DNA from: Hygrophila difformis
Lineage: Eukaryota; Streptophyta; Magnoliopsida; Lamiales; Acanthaceae
Reading direction: 5' to 3'
DNA: 64,000 nt
Assembly: GCA_030278955.1 (NCBI GenBank)
Contig: JAOANR010000010.1
Span: 12,383,086-12,447,085, forward strand
Part shown: positions 46,873 through 57,606 of the stretch, one piece after another
How positions within the stretch are numbered: position 1 is the stretch's first letter
How the letters are laid out: each line of letters opens with the position of its first letter
Made by a program: the position numbers and the translations under genes
The notes under the pieces: model-generated
Databases searched by the model: none
What the model was told of the DNA's origin: nothing
Seen by the model: only the letters and a program-made list of their open reading frames with translations

Positions 46873-49385
46873 TTTAACTGTGGACCAATTTACTTGTAAG
46901 ATCCGATAAACTAATCAAGTTGACTTAGCTTTTGTTATGAATCACTCTTTAATGATCTAAAATGATCAAGGTTAAGTGTGTAATGGAGTTGCAAAGAGGA
47001 CTTGTGTGTTGCTACTTTTAACAATGCTACTTGTACAACATGACAGGTATCTGCAGTGGTTGATTGAAGATCAAGGCTCTGATGACTCTCAGTTCTACAC
47101 AACATATGCTCTTTTGCTAGCTAAGTCAGCACTTGAAAGTTATCACATAAATGATTCTGTGGTTGGAATGTCACAGAATGGGACCTAAGTATCTGAACTT
47201 GGAAGGAGCACAATTTTTGAAATTCCTGTTAGGGAAAGACTTCAGACCTTTTTACAGTCATCGTATTCATATGATGTGGAAGAGGTTCTTGATATGATTG
47301 AAGAATCAGAGTTGCGGCTTGAAAAGGTCATCTTCTCATTGCATAACAAGAACTATTTTATTTAGGAGTTTAAATTCTACTGGAGCTCACATGTGAAATT
47401 TTTTGGGTGCTGATGTTTCTGACAGTGGTCTAAACTTATATGGCTATCTTATGATATTTCCTGATTTCATGCTTCATGATTGACAGGCTATTCTTTATAG
47501 GAGGCTTGGTCAGGAATCGCTAGTCCTGGAAACTTGGCCTTGTAAGCTCATAATGACCGTTAAAATTTGGAACTTTTACCTATCACTGGAACAGTGTACT
47601 TATTAAATTCTACACTTTCTAAGCGTACTATGCCTATGCATTCCATTGAATTTACATAAGTAGAATTAATGATTATATGTTCTATGTTTGACCAAGTTTA
47701 CAATTGCCCTTTGAAATGTGAACACTACCTTCCTTGATTTTATTGCTGTATTAAATGAAAATTGTGGAGAACTGAAGATTAAGGTAGAATAGATCATTGG
47801 GTTTGCCATGATATATATTCATTTGATTATGCATCTTTGTGGCTTTTCTTTAATAGGAAACTGGAGGATTGTGAAGCTGCTGAACAATATTGTGCAGAGA
47901 TTGGTAGACCTGATGCTTATATGCAGTTAGTCACTATTTTTCTATCTTTCTCTCCATAAATGCTGATCAAACTTTGTCATTCACTTTTTCTCTGATATTT
48001 TAAGGTTACGTGAGATGTATTTGAATCCAAGGATGGCAGGGAGCCCTTGTATAAAGCTGCTGTTCATCTTTTCCACAAGCACAGGCAAGTGCTAGATTCC
48101 TTGCAAGTGTTGGAGGTATAATGTTGCCTATTAATCTTACTGCTCCATCTCTGCAGTATATAATGTTTCTGCTTCAACATGTAGAAAGTCGTGCTTATTT
48201 GCAACAAAGTACTTTCGGCCTAGAAATTGGGTTAGAATTAGAACTATGCTTGACCCCATTACAAAACCAACTAATAAGATTGAAACTTCCCTTTTGTTTT
48301 AGTTTTAGACTTTTAGTATTTGTCTTCATATTATAATTATTCAAGTGTAAAGGAAAATTCTTAGGCCATGAATGGCATGAGGGAATGGAGGAGGAATTAC
48401 TTGACACTTCATACATCATTCTCATTTTATATATGGTATAATTTATGCTCTTGAATAATACTGCCATAGGCTATCTTCATTTCCATGTATGCGGATATAG
48501 TGATTCCCCCCCCCACTCTGTGGATGTAGCTAGTGACCCATTGTTCAGAAATACACATGCAAATCATTTTATATTTTGAATTGTATGTTTAAATTTTACA
48601 TACTAAATTGAATCCAGTTATAAAAGCATACATGCACAAAAGAATTTCTGAAATATACATTATTTTAGATTCATTTTTTTCTTCACCTCCTATAAAATAT
48701 TGAGAAACATTCAAATTTAATTAATATATCTACTGCATGTGTAGAGTATGCATAATGTGACTACACATATAAAAAAAAGTCCAGCCCTTCGGGGTGAAAA
48801 CATAAAGGTTTGTAACGCTAAAATGGCTCCCCAATTGAAAACATATAAAAATGTATTGCTTGTATTACTGTGCATACTTTGTATTGCATGACGAATGTTC
48901 TTAACTTTTGGTTAGTTTTCTTTGCTTGACTGATGACTGGTCAGAGGAGGCTACTTAATTATATTTATCTGATGCAAATGTCCAACATGAAGTGGTTTTT
49001 ATACTTGGATCTCAATTTGCACAGATTGTCTCAAGATATGCCCCTCCAGCTTGGGTCAGATACACTATTAAGGATGTTGAGAGCTCAGCATCACCATTAT
49101 CGTCAAGGGCAAGTATGTCTTGGTATACTTCATTTTTTGTTATTGTTCTTGCTCATATTTGTTAAGATGGATTCAGAATCTCATGTGATGGTAGCTTCCA
49201 TATGCTGTGGCGTGGATCATATTAAGCAACATGTAGCTGGTATCGTTATTTATCCAGTCCTTTGTCTAATAAATAAATTATATGTCCCAGCTATTTGGGT
49301 GTTAAATTTCTGCCGTCAGATTCAATCAAATTAAGATTCTCATTTGATATTTTATCTGTGGAATCACTTTTTTCTTTTTCTAAAT

Positions 49386-49420
<35 letters not shown>

Positions 49421-50011
49421 AAATTTCTTTGGCTCTTGTTACCCTTTTGATAAGATTAGGTCATTCTCTACAGTACACATGTTGTACTGTAGACTGGTTG
49501 TTTGTCATTTTCTCTCTAGACACATTTATAATCATTGATTTCAGATTGAAGTTTCTCTAGCATCATTGATTTTGATAAGCAATAAAATGGTCTGAGGAAT
49601 TACCATGGTAAAGCAGTTTCTTTTAGTCCGATTTATTCTGGCAGTATTCTTGGCTAATCTCTATGAGGATATTTCTGACATTGGCATAACCTGAATTCAA
49701 ACATGGAAACATCTAAGATATTGCTCTTGACAGATTGTACATAACCTTTCCTGTGCCTTGGATGTTGATGCAAGCTTGGCAAGATTGGAAGAAAGGTCAC
49801 GCCATGTGCAAATTAATGAGGAAAGTGTGTGTGATTCTTGCCGTGCTCGTCTTGGTACTAAACTGTTTGCTATGTACCCAGATGACACTGTTGTATGTTA
49901 CAAGGTATGCCTTGCCCTTCTATTTTTTCATTTTGAGGTTGTAGGGCAGGCCGGCAGAGTAAACTTGATCCCTAATGGATAATCGATTGATATTTCTTTA
50001 CAATCCTTTTC

Positions 50012-50048
<37 letters not shown>

Positions 50049-50400
50049 GAAAACACATGCTAGAGCCTAGAAACAATCACAAGCAAGATCCTCACATCAG
50101 TAGTTTATTATTGCAAGCATTGTGGCTGATTGATTTACTAAAATTGCTTGCAGTGAGCAGGGTGAGTCAACGTCTATCAGTGGTCGTGATTTTCAGAAAG
50201 ATGTTATTGTCAAGCCAGGTTGGCTGGTGACTCGATGATGATCATGTAAGGCATGATGCAGTTGATTATGTGGATATTGAAGCTAGAGTCACTCAGTTGT
50301 AGATGGTGTGATAAAACGAAGCAATTTTCTCATCATCGTTTTTGAAGATTACAGTAAATGAGAGAGTCAGGTCCAGGGAAACCACATAACATGAATGAAT
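46803..50400 (+). pseudogene. Duplicated VPS3 3' half (exons 8-14), pseudogene
   Basis: It matches 10233-15977 of the intact gene, introns included, so it is a DNA duplication and not a retrocopy. Equivalent exons: 47047-47326, 47487-47541, 47857-47925, 48005-48115, 49023-49112, 49734-49904 and 50154-50238. Damage: GAA to TAA at 47186-47188; 1-bp deletions in the second and fourth exons; the acceptor before 49023 changed from GCAG to GCAC; and an 8-bp deletion in the last exon that creates an immediate TGA. The long part of intron 11 and the 168-bp MITE are absent. It also carries (AT)n, (CA)n and (GA)n expansions at about 46834-46868, 49387-49410 and 50013-50044. Confidence 0.93.
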
Positions 50401-51334
50401 TAAGGTTTGTACGACTCCACTATTTGTAGCTTCACTTTTTACCGGAACAAGCTTTCTAATTTTGGCCTATCATTATTAATAAATTCTTCTCTTATTTGGT
50501 CAGTTGAAAGGCCTTTTGTTATAGAATTTTGAAGGTCCTAAAGCATATTTGTTCTTTGGCTGTAACACTCAGACAGTGGTTTGGGGCAGTTGAAACTTGT
50601 CAGGTACATTGCCCTTTTGATGAAAAGAGTTGGATTTTGTTTGTTTGTTCTTCCTCTCGTTTAGACAAGAAAACATATGCATTCATGGTCATGTTCGTCG
50701 TAGCATGTACATGGTTACCAGATTGCTTCTGAGAATAATGTGTTTGTGAAATATAAGGTTATTGATGGCACTCATGTGATGTAACACACATTTCATTTCA
50801 CCTTTATTAGCTTGAGCTTCGGTTAAGAAATTAAGATAGTTTTTCAACCCTCTATTTGTTGATGCTAAACAGATATTGTCCATCATATTCTATTTCCAAA
50901 AACTTTTCTCATTTGCAAACCATTATGAGTCATAGTTCTCTTGATGTAGGTTCAGAAAATAGATACCATGTATGATATGGTTGCTGCAACCTTGGCGACA
51001 GAAGGAATTGGTGGAGGAGAAAAGAAAAGGGACTACCATAGGATATGAAATTTGGGTGGAAAATTCTCTGTGATTGCTTGTTGAACTGACTCAGGCCTTT
51101 ATTTCACTTCTGAGAATATTATACTCCAAATTCTTCGAGCTGTTGCATAGGTACGGAATGATCACTAATTCTCATGGAATTGTCACTCCATGAACAATGT
51201 TGTCATATCTATTGAATGTCATAGACTTCATTTGTTTATTTATTTATTTATTTTCTTTTGCAGATTGGATGGAACATGATGCAAACTTAAAGTTCCATTC
51301 ATTTATAGATTGGGATGAGCTGCAACCTCGAGCG

Positions 51335-52040
51335 CCATGCATTCATTCGTTCATCATTAGATACATTCATCCTTCATCCTACATTTATCCTGCATCTTGC
51401 ATTCATTATGCATCATTCATCATGCATTCATTCATTCATTCTGCATGATATGCATGCATGCATTCATTCATTCATTCATCCTGCATCATGTATCTGCATT
51501 CATTCATTTAGAATTATGCATCATCTTGCATCCATCATTCATTCTGCATCATGTATTCATTCATTCATTCATTCATCCTGCATCATGTATTGCATTCATC
51601 ATGCATGCATTCATTCATTCATTCATCATGCATCATGTATCCTGACAATAGGTCGGGTCTGACTTAGGTTCGCCAAGACCTAATTCTGAGGCTCGGGTTC
51701 GGTTCGGTTCTGAGTTTAACCCGAACCCATTGCATTCCAATTCATCATTCTGCATCATTCATCTTGCACCCAACATTCATTCTCTATTTATCATGCATTC
51801 ATTCATTCTGCACCATGCATTCATCTTGCATCCATCATTCATTGCATTTATCATGCATGCATTCTGGATTATGCATTCATCCAGCATACATCATTCATTC
51901 TGTATGTATTCATCGATCCATCATGCATTCATCATCTTGCATGTAGCATTTTGTTTTGCTTTCATCATATATTAATCCGGCATTCATCATTCATAGTTTA
52001 TATGCATTCAGCAGCATTTATCATTCATTCATTAATTTAT
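51335..52040. repeat. CATT/TGCATTCATC minisatellite
   Basis: Arrays of (CATT)n, TGCATCATGTAT and CATCCTGCAT with long plus-strand open frames of Cys-Ile-His-Ser composition. It is interrupted at about 51645-51730 by a GGTTCGGTTCGG-containing segment. It resembles the array at 40584-41045, and the two flank the RECQ5/VPS3 pseudogene block. Confidence 0.8.
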
Positions 52041-52890
52041 AATTTGTAATACTATTCTTAATTTGTAATTCTTACTGTATTTTTTTAGCCACCATTTCTT
52101 CTTTCTGTAATAAGTATGTAACCATCATTTATCTTTGTGTTTAAATGTCATATTTGATTATGCCTTCATTACAATGAGCTTAAGGGGTAATAACTATTTA
52201 TTTTGTGTTACAAAGAATGATCAGAAGTCAAAAGTGAAAAAAGAATGAAATTCTGGTGTTCCAATTTTGTAGTTATATCTCGAAAATATTTTTTCTTTCT
52301 ATGCACCACCTTGTACACAAATAGTGCTATTACTATTGTTACTAGCTAGCTTCGGTTCATTCAAAAAAAAAATAAAAAATGCTATTACTAGAATTGGCAC
52401 GATGGCGTTGCTTCATGGCACTATTGCCTCTATAATGTGCTTTTTAAAAAAATTAAAAATAAAATAATAATAATTTATTATTGAAATTATTATTAAAAAA
52501 GTTATCACCTCACTATTGTTTGCTTGGCAAATTGCAAGAAATTTTCACACGATAGCATTGCTTGATTTTACCGAGGTATTTTAAATTTTGCAATTTCTTC
52601 AATATTTTATTGGTTATTGTTCAACAAAAAAAAATATTTTATTGGTTGTTTTTTCCTCCATCCTCATCTTTAATAAAAAAAAAAATCTCCCATCAAAACT
52701 TTATAGATTATGGATAAAATAAGAAAGAGAACATAATAAATACACAATATTTTAATACACATTTTTAAATTTGTTAATCATTATTATTAGTGAATTTAAA
52801 AATTATGTAAAATGTTATGTATTTGTTAGCGAAAAAATTTCGTTTTCTCCATTGGAAGGAAGCCTATACATACGTGTATGGAGTAGATTT
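52041..52890. other. AT-rich stretch without recognisable genes
   Basis: Nothing recognisable: scattered poly-A runs and short direct repeats such as TATTTTATTGGTT (around 52600 and 52635). Confidence 0.5.
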
Positions 52891-52902
52891 TAGCACTATT
52901 TC

Positions 52903-53086
52903 ACTTTTTTTTTTTTTTTTAAGTAAACATTGATAGCTATCTGTCGGCAAATGTGTGCCGAAGCCCAAGTCACACAGATTACAAGGGGATAAAGTGGAGG
53001 AATAGGGGCCAAGTGGAAATTGAATCCCTAACCTATGGTTGGAAGGCAGATCGAGGAGATGACCACTGGGATCAAATTCCACTCCC
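52903..53086 (-). mobile_element. tRNA-derived SINE, minus strand
   Basis: The plus strand begins with a T run (the poly-A tail), and on the minus strand a B-box-like GGTTAGGGATTCAA follows an A-box-like region. It is flanked by AGCACTATTTC at 52892-52902 and 53087-53097, an 11-bp target-site duplication. Confidence 0.7.
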
Positions 53087-53116
53087 AGCACTATTTCGCA
53101 TTTGACAAAAATAATA

Positions 53117-53374
53117 CTCCCCCGTCCCATTTAACTTGTCTTGTTTGACTTTTGCACACAATCCAATACATTTTTCAATCATTAATATCTCAAAATATGT
53201 ACAATGAAAAATTATATAAAATATATATTCTAAAAATACATGATCATACGATTCTAACAAGACCTAACTCGACTATTTTTGTCCAAATATATACTTGCAA
53301 TAAATTTGAGTCAAAACTGAATAATAAACAGTGTCAAAAAGTCAAACAGGACACGTTATGTGAGACAGAGGGAG
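53117..53374. mobile_element. Stowaway-like MITE
   Basis: CTCCCCCGTCCCATTTAAC at the left and GTGAGACAGAGGGAG at the right, flanked by TA. Subterminal TTGTTTGACTTTTG is mirrored by AAAAAGTCAAACAGG. Confidence 0.7.
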
Positions 53375-53809
53375 TATTTTTTTTTCACTTCTCTCTCACT
53401 TCTTTGGAAACTACAAGAAATTGAAGTGTTATTGTTAATTGGAGGAAATAATTGGGTGGCCCACCATATTCACAATTTTTTATTAAATTTTTAAATTGTA
53501 TTTGTTTAAATATATATTATATTTTTTCACCAAAAAATATATATTATATTTAAATGAAATAATCAAATTATGATTAAACATATATAATTTTATTTTTATT
53601 GTTGTTTCTAATATTTTAAATTTTAGTAAAAGAAAATATAATCTAAAATGAATTTATATATATAAGCAAAATATGTTTAAAAAATATAAGCAAAACATAG
53701 TAAATACTAGTAAAAAATGTTTAAAAAAAAACAACAGAAAAAAAAGGTAAGGAATAGCGTTGTGCTACAATGATTTTTTTCGTCGGCTGTTTATATTAGC
53801 CACAAAAAG

Positions 53810-55460
53810 GGAGGGTAATGTGGTGGAGTTTGGTCATTGGCAGGGGCTTGAATGGGATCGGAGTGGAGTATTTCTTTCAGGAGACCACTGTTTCAGGGGA
53901 GTTGGAGGTTTGGGAGGAGATGATGAGTGAGTTAAAAAAAACAAAGTTGTGCAGATTTATTCAGGACCGAGTTGCTTGGTCGATCATTGGAAGGAAATGG
54001 CATGTTTTCTGCCAGGTCATGTTAGAGGAGAAATGGAGGGGTCGGGAATAATGTTTATGGCATTCAATGGAGGTGTCATTGTGGAGTATAAAGGCCCCCA
54101 TGAAAGTTAAACTTCTTGCCTGGAAACTAGTATATCACAATGCCCTTCCTACCAGGAAGACACTCTTGACAAGAGGATGCATGTATACAGAATATAAATG
54201 CTGTCTGTCCACCTTTTCTGTTCATGTGAATTAGCTATACAATTGTGGTATCGAGGGGGCGATGTGGTTTGATTTCGTATGGGCCATCCCTAGAAAGGTT
54301 GAACACTTGTTGGAAGGATGGCAGAGGATGATATCAATGGAAGGTACAAACGTGGTGAATGGTTGGATATAACGAGTTTAATGCTTTTATGGGAGATGTG
54401 AATGTGAATGTGAATTTTCCGGAAGATATGGGTGTTATTGGGAGACCACAAATCAAGGTTCCCCGAAGAGGGTTGGTGTGGGAACGGCCTATGAAGGGGT
54501 GGTGGAAAATCAACACGGATGGCTCTTCGTTGGGAAACCCAGGACCGGCGGGAATTGGAGGGATCATTAGAAATGATGATGGCGAAGTGATCTTTATCTT
54601 GTCAGATTACATCGGACATACTGATTCTGCGCGCAGAGGCGGAAATAAGGGCTATAAATCGGGTATGCATGGCGATTGTGCGGGATCAAGGATTTTCTCT
54701 TCAACGGTTGATTTTTGAATGCGACTCGAGGAATGTGGTAAGCTGGTTGATGGATCGTGGTAAGATCCCATGGCGTTTTAACTGTCTTTTGGGTCCAATT
54801 GTGGAGGTGTTAAATTTGTGCCGGAGAAGTCAGGATAGAACACATATTGAGAGAGCGAAATGATGCAGCAGATTATTGGGCTCGGAAGGGTGCGGCGCAA
54901 GAGGGGAGGATGGAAACGTGGCTGTAATGTGGCTATAATGCTGTCTCGGTTTCGAGTTTATGTCAACATGCTTAGTCTGAGCCATCTGGAGGTTTTCTGT
55001 TGTAATTTTCCCAGCATCTCCTCGGTTTCCTGATCTTTGGGAAAAGAAAAGAAAAGTTACAAAGGGCATGTTACAGGAAGTTTTAAGCTTGGTATTGATT
55101 GGTGGAAGTAAGAAGTTTGTGTAGCAGGCTGCTTTGTTTTAGTTGCTGGGCTATTTATTTGTATGCTATTTTCAATCGGTATTAGTATTGAAGAGTGGTG
55201 TGATGGGTGGCTACTGGGGATTTCGTTTGCATAATGGGATAGAGGGGGATGGGTTGCTGTTGCCAGAAAATATGGACATATATATATTAGATTGGTGTCG
55301 GTCTGACTGTTTCTGTTTGTTTTGATTTTAGGGTGGAGTTACGCATTACAGACAAGTCTGTTAGACATATTGAGTTGGGAGGACTGTATTGTTTTGGAGT
55401 TTTTTAGCAATAAAAATCTATTTGCCTCAAAAAAAATAAAAAAAAAATAAAAAAATAAAA
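53810..55460 (+). pseudogene. 5'-truncated LINE ORF2 remnant
   Basis: Broken frames give plant LINE ORF2 C-terminal domains in order: a linker (ELEVWEEMMSELKK), a zf-RVT region (VKLLAWKLVYHNALPTRKTL, about 54100-54170), then a type I RNase H with INTDGSSLGNPGPAGIGGII (about 54505-54570) and LIFECDSRNVVSWLMDRGKI (about 54705-54770). Several frameshifts interrupt it. It ends in an A-rich tail (55428-55460), so the 3' end is complete. The usual LINE RT would lie upstream and is missing. Confidence 0.75.
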
Positions 55461-55489
55461 ATGCCCTGCTGTTTTCATTCCCTTCAAAA

Positions 55490-55590
55490 GTGGCGACCCG
55501 TCTGCCGTCTACCGTTTGCCATTGGAGAGAAATTTCACGCTATAATAGAGTTTTCCACCAGTTTACTAGAGCCGTTGGAGTTGCTCTAAG
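55490..55590. mobile_element. MITE fragment related to 17.1-17.24 kb
   Basis: GTCTACCGTTTGCC, CCATTGGAG and CACGCTAT, then GCCGTTGGAGTTGCTCTAA match the right arm of the 16389-17242 element. Only this arm is present. Confidence 0.5.
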
Positions 55591-56058
55591 GCCCATCAAT
55601 CAATTTACCTACTATTTACGACTGTCCAATGTGCTAAGTTCCATCAATCAATTAACCAAATATTTTGGATGAGAATTTGTCGGATTGGTCAAGTTTTTGT
55701 TTTCCAATTTTATGGTTGGGGTTAAAGTCTGCATACGGTCTTCTACACTTTATAATATGTATGATATGAACTCCCATAACCTTTTTCTAGCTTCAGTTTC
55801 GGCCAAAAAAAAAAAACCTGATATTTGTGACTGTACATAGTTTTTTAACTTTTAATTAAACACATATCTTTTCTTTTAATAACTAGCGCCTCAGTCATTA
55901 TAATTAAATCATTTTCTTTCATTTGTATTATAAAAAATTAATACACATATTTATAATTTCTTATTATTATTTTCATTTTTTATTTTTTTAAGAATTTACT
56001 CTGCAATAGAAAACTAAATTAACCAATACGGTTCACAATGCCTGAAATACATGAAATT
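55589..56058 (+). repeat. Dispersed repeat, copy 1 (partner at 63245)
   Basis: It is shared with 63245-63745: GGCCCATCAATCAATTTACC start, GATTGGTCAAGTTTTT, CTTTTTCTAGCTTC followed by a poly-A run, and AACCAATACSGTTCACAATGCC near the end. Identity is high by eye, with small indels. The A-run and internal layout hint at a retroposon part, but no family was recognised. Homology stops almost exactly where the next Helitron 5' end begins. Confidence 0.75.
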
Positions 56059-56060
56059 TA

Positions 56061-56616
56061 TCTATAGAATAAATTTTGAATATTTTTTTGTCTGTGCAGA
56101 CTTTATTTTTAATTTTAATTCATCATTTTTAATTTTAAGGGGTTCATCAATCATTATACGCTCATTTTTAGATCAACGGCTCTTATTAAAACACATAGAC
56201 AGAATGAGTTTACATAATCGATGACTAATTCCAAATCATCTTCCACATCATCAATATCTATATTTAGAAAATAAATATATCTATTAATATAACAAAATCT
56301 TGAGAAAATCTTCATATAATATTTTTAAAAAGTTATAATTGATTACAACCATATTAAGTATATCTATTAATATAACAAAATCTTGAAAAAAATCTCCATA
56401 TATATTTTAAAAATATATAATTGATTGCAACTATATATATAAATTTTTTGATTGTATACATAATATTTAAAAAATATAAATATTATAATATTATTACATG
56501 AATTTAATTAGGTTAAAATTTTATGTCTGAAAATTATATAATCCTATATCAATATAAGAAATATAATAACCATATTTTAAATAAAAATATTTCATTAAAA
56601 ATATGGTGTAAACATT
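56061..56616 (+). mobile_element. Helitron 5' end
   Basis: TCTATAGAATAAATTTTGAA follows A at 56060; then come CTGTGCAGACTT and TTAGATCAACGGCTCTTA, as in the Helitron of VPS3 intron 6. Internal AT-rich blocks (TATTAATATAACAAAATCTTGA) recur at about 56283 and 56370, with an AACAAAATCTTGA part near 56998. No 3' end was found; the element is cut by a SINE at 56635 and fades before 57.2 kb. Confidence 0.6.
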
Positions 56617-56634
56617 AAATTGACTCTAAAAGTA

Positions 56635-56814
56635 CCAAACGCAGTTGACCTGAGTGGTATGGGGCTCTGGTAGCTTAAGCAAATGTCTCGGGTTCGAGCA
56701 TTTGTGTATGCAGAATTCTGCTTTGGGGGAGGCAACCCTTCAATGCACACCCGATCCTCGAGGGATTAGTCTTGGGTCCAATGAGGCCTGGGGATACCCT
56801 GGTATTCACCTAAA
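56635..56814 (+). mobile_element. tRNA-derived SINE
   Basis: It contains GGGTTCGAGC (B-box-like) and GCTTAAGCAAATGTC, and ends TTCACCTAAA. A perfect 18-bp target-site duplication AAATTGACTCTAAAAGTA flanks it (56617-56634 and 56815-56832). Same family as 38326 and 60133. Confidence 0.85.
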
Positions 56815-57180
56815 AAATTGACTCTAAAAGTATTAATTAATACAAAATGACTAATCACCTAAAAAAATTAAACAATTCAGAACAAATTCTACATATATAC
56901 AGTATATTTTTTTTTTCTTTTTAAAGAAGAAAAGAAAGAAAAGAGAAAAAAAAAAGACTATAGAAGAAAAGAAAGAAAAAAGAAAAGAAAAAAGACTAAC
57001 AAAATCTTGAAAAAATCTTAATATATATTTTAAAAGATATAATTGATTACAACTATATATATATATATATATTACTATTTGATTGCATACATAATATTTT
57101 AAAAGATATGAATATTATAATATTATTACATAAATTTAATTAGGTTAAAATTTTATGTCTAAAAATTATATAATCATATT

Positions 57181-57355
57181 TACTCTGTTTCGATGAAAAT
57201 GAAACACTTATTTTGCGCACGCAATACAATGCACATTTTTAACAATTAATTAATAATTCACATTGTATACACTTAAAAATTATAAAATTTTGATATTCTA
57301 ATACTACAAGACGGGACGATTCTAACAAAATCTCACTTGAATATGTTTTTTCTTC
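57181..57355. mobile_element. Half Stowaway-like MITE upstream of the peptide gene
   Basis: TACTCTGTTTCGATGAAAAT, then CAATACAATGCAC and TCTAACAAAATCTCACTTGA, match the left half and middle of other Stowaway copies here (45880 and 53117). The right terminus is missing; the gene's TATA box follows directly. The promoter of the next gene may therefore be built partly on MITE sequence. Confidence 0.45.
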
Positions 57356-57361
57356 TATGGT

Positions 57362-57369
57362 TATAAATA
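57362..57369 (+). promoter_or_regulatory. TATA box of the peptide gene
   Basis: TATAAATA lies 44 bases before the start codon at 57413, implying a leader of only about 15-20 nt. Confidence 0.65.
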
Positions 57370-57412
57370 GGCACATTCACATTAGTCGTTAATCATCAGA
57401 TCAAGCATCCAT

Positions 57413-57539
57413 ATGGCGCCTTCTCACTCCATTTTCATCAAATTACTTTCTCTCATTGTAATAATCATATTCTTCTGTAGTTCATCTACTACAAGCACCG
57501 TCACTGAGCTTCCTTATACTCCAGGCTATGTAATAATCA

Positions 57540-57606
<67 letters not shown>

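Larger units (their letters stand above)
43430..51050 (+). pseudogene. RECQ5-like DNA helicase pseudogene, split by a VPS3 fragment
   Basis: Pieces in RecQ order: LTHAFDSF and a motif I exon (about 43600-43840; PTGAGRS then TAG at 43708-43710, followed by SPLIALMIDQLKQLPPAIPG); SHERFLN (about 44290); VVDVAHCVSQW* (44352-44390; canonical DEAH, here DVAH); LAMTAT with frameshifts (about 44800-44905); RIKDLVLLLKTSP and WYCKFQ (45212-45291); HSGIPTKDR (45563-45635); motif V VVATVAFGMELDKSDVGAV (45741-45797); LPESLEEYL* (46427-46470); and a C-terminal piece FHTPSAANALN (46722-46796). The frame resumes after the VPS3 insert with AFCYRILKVLKHICSL and TLRQWFGAVETCQ (50495-50602), then KIDTMYDMVAATLATEGIG (about 50950-51010). 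RecQ helicases unwind DNA 3' to 5'; the lost Walker lysine, lost DEAH and many stops make this non-functional. Confidence 0.75.
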
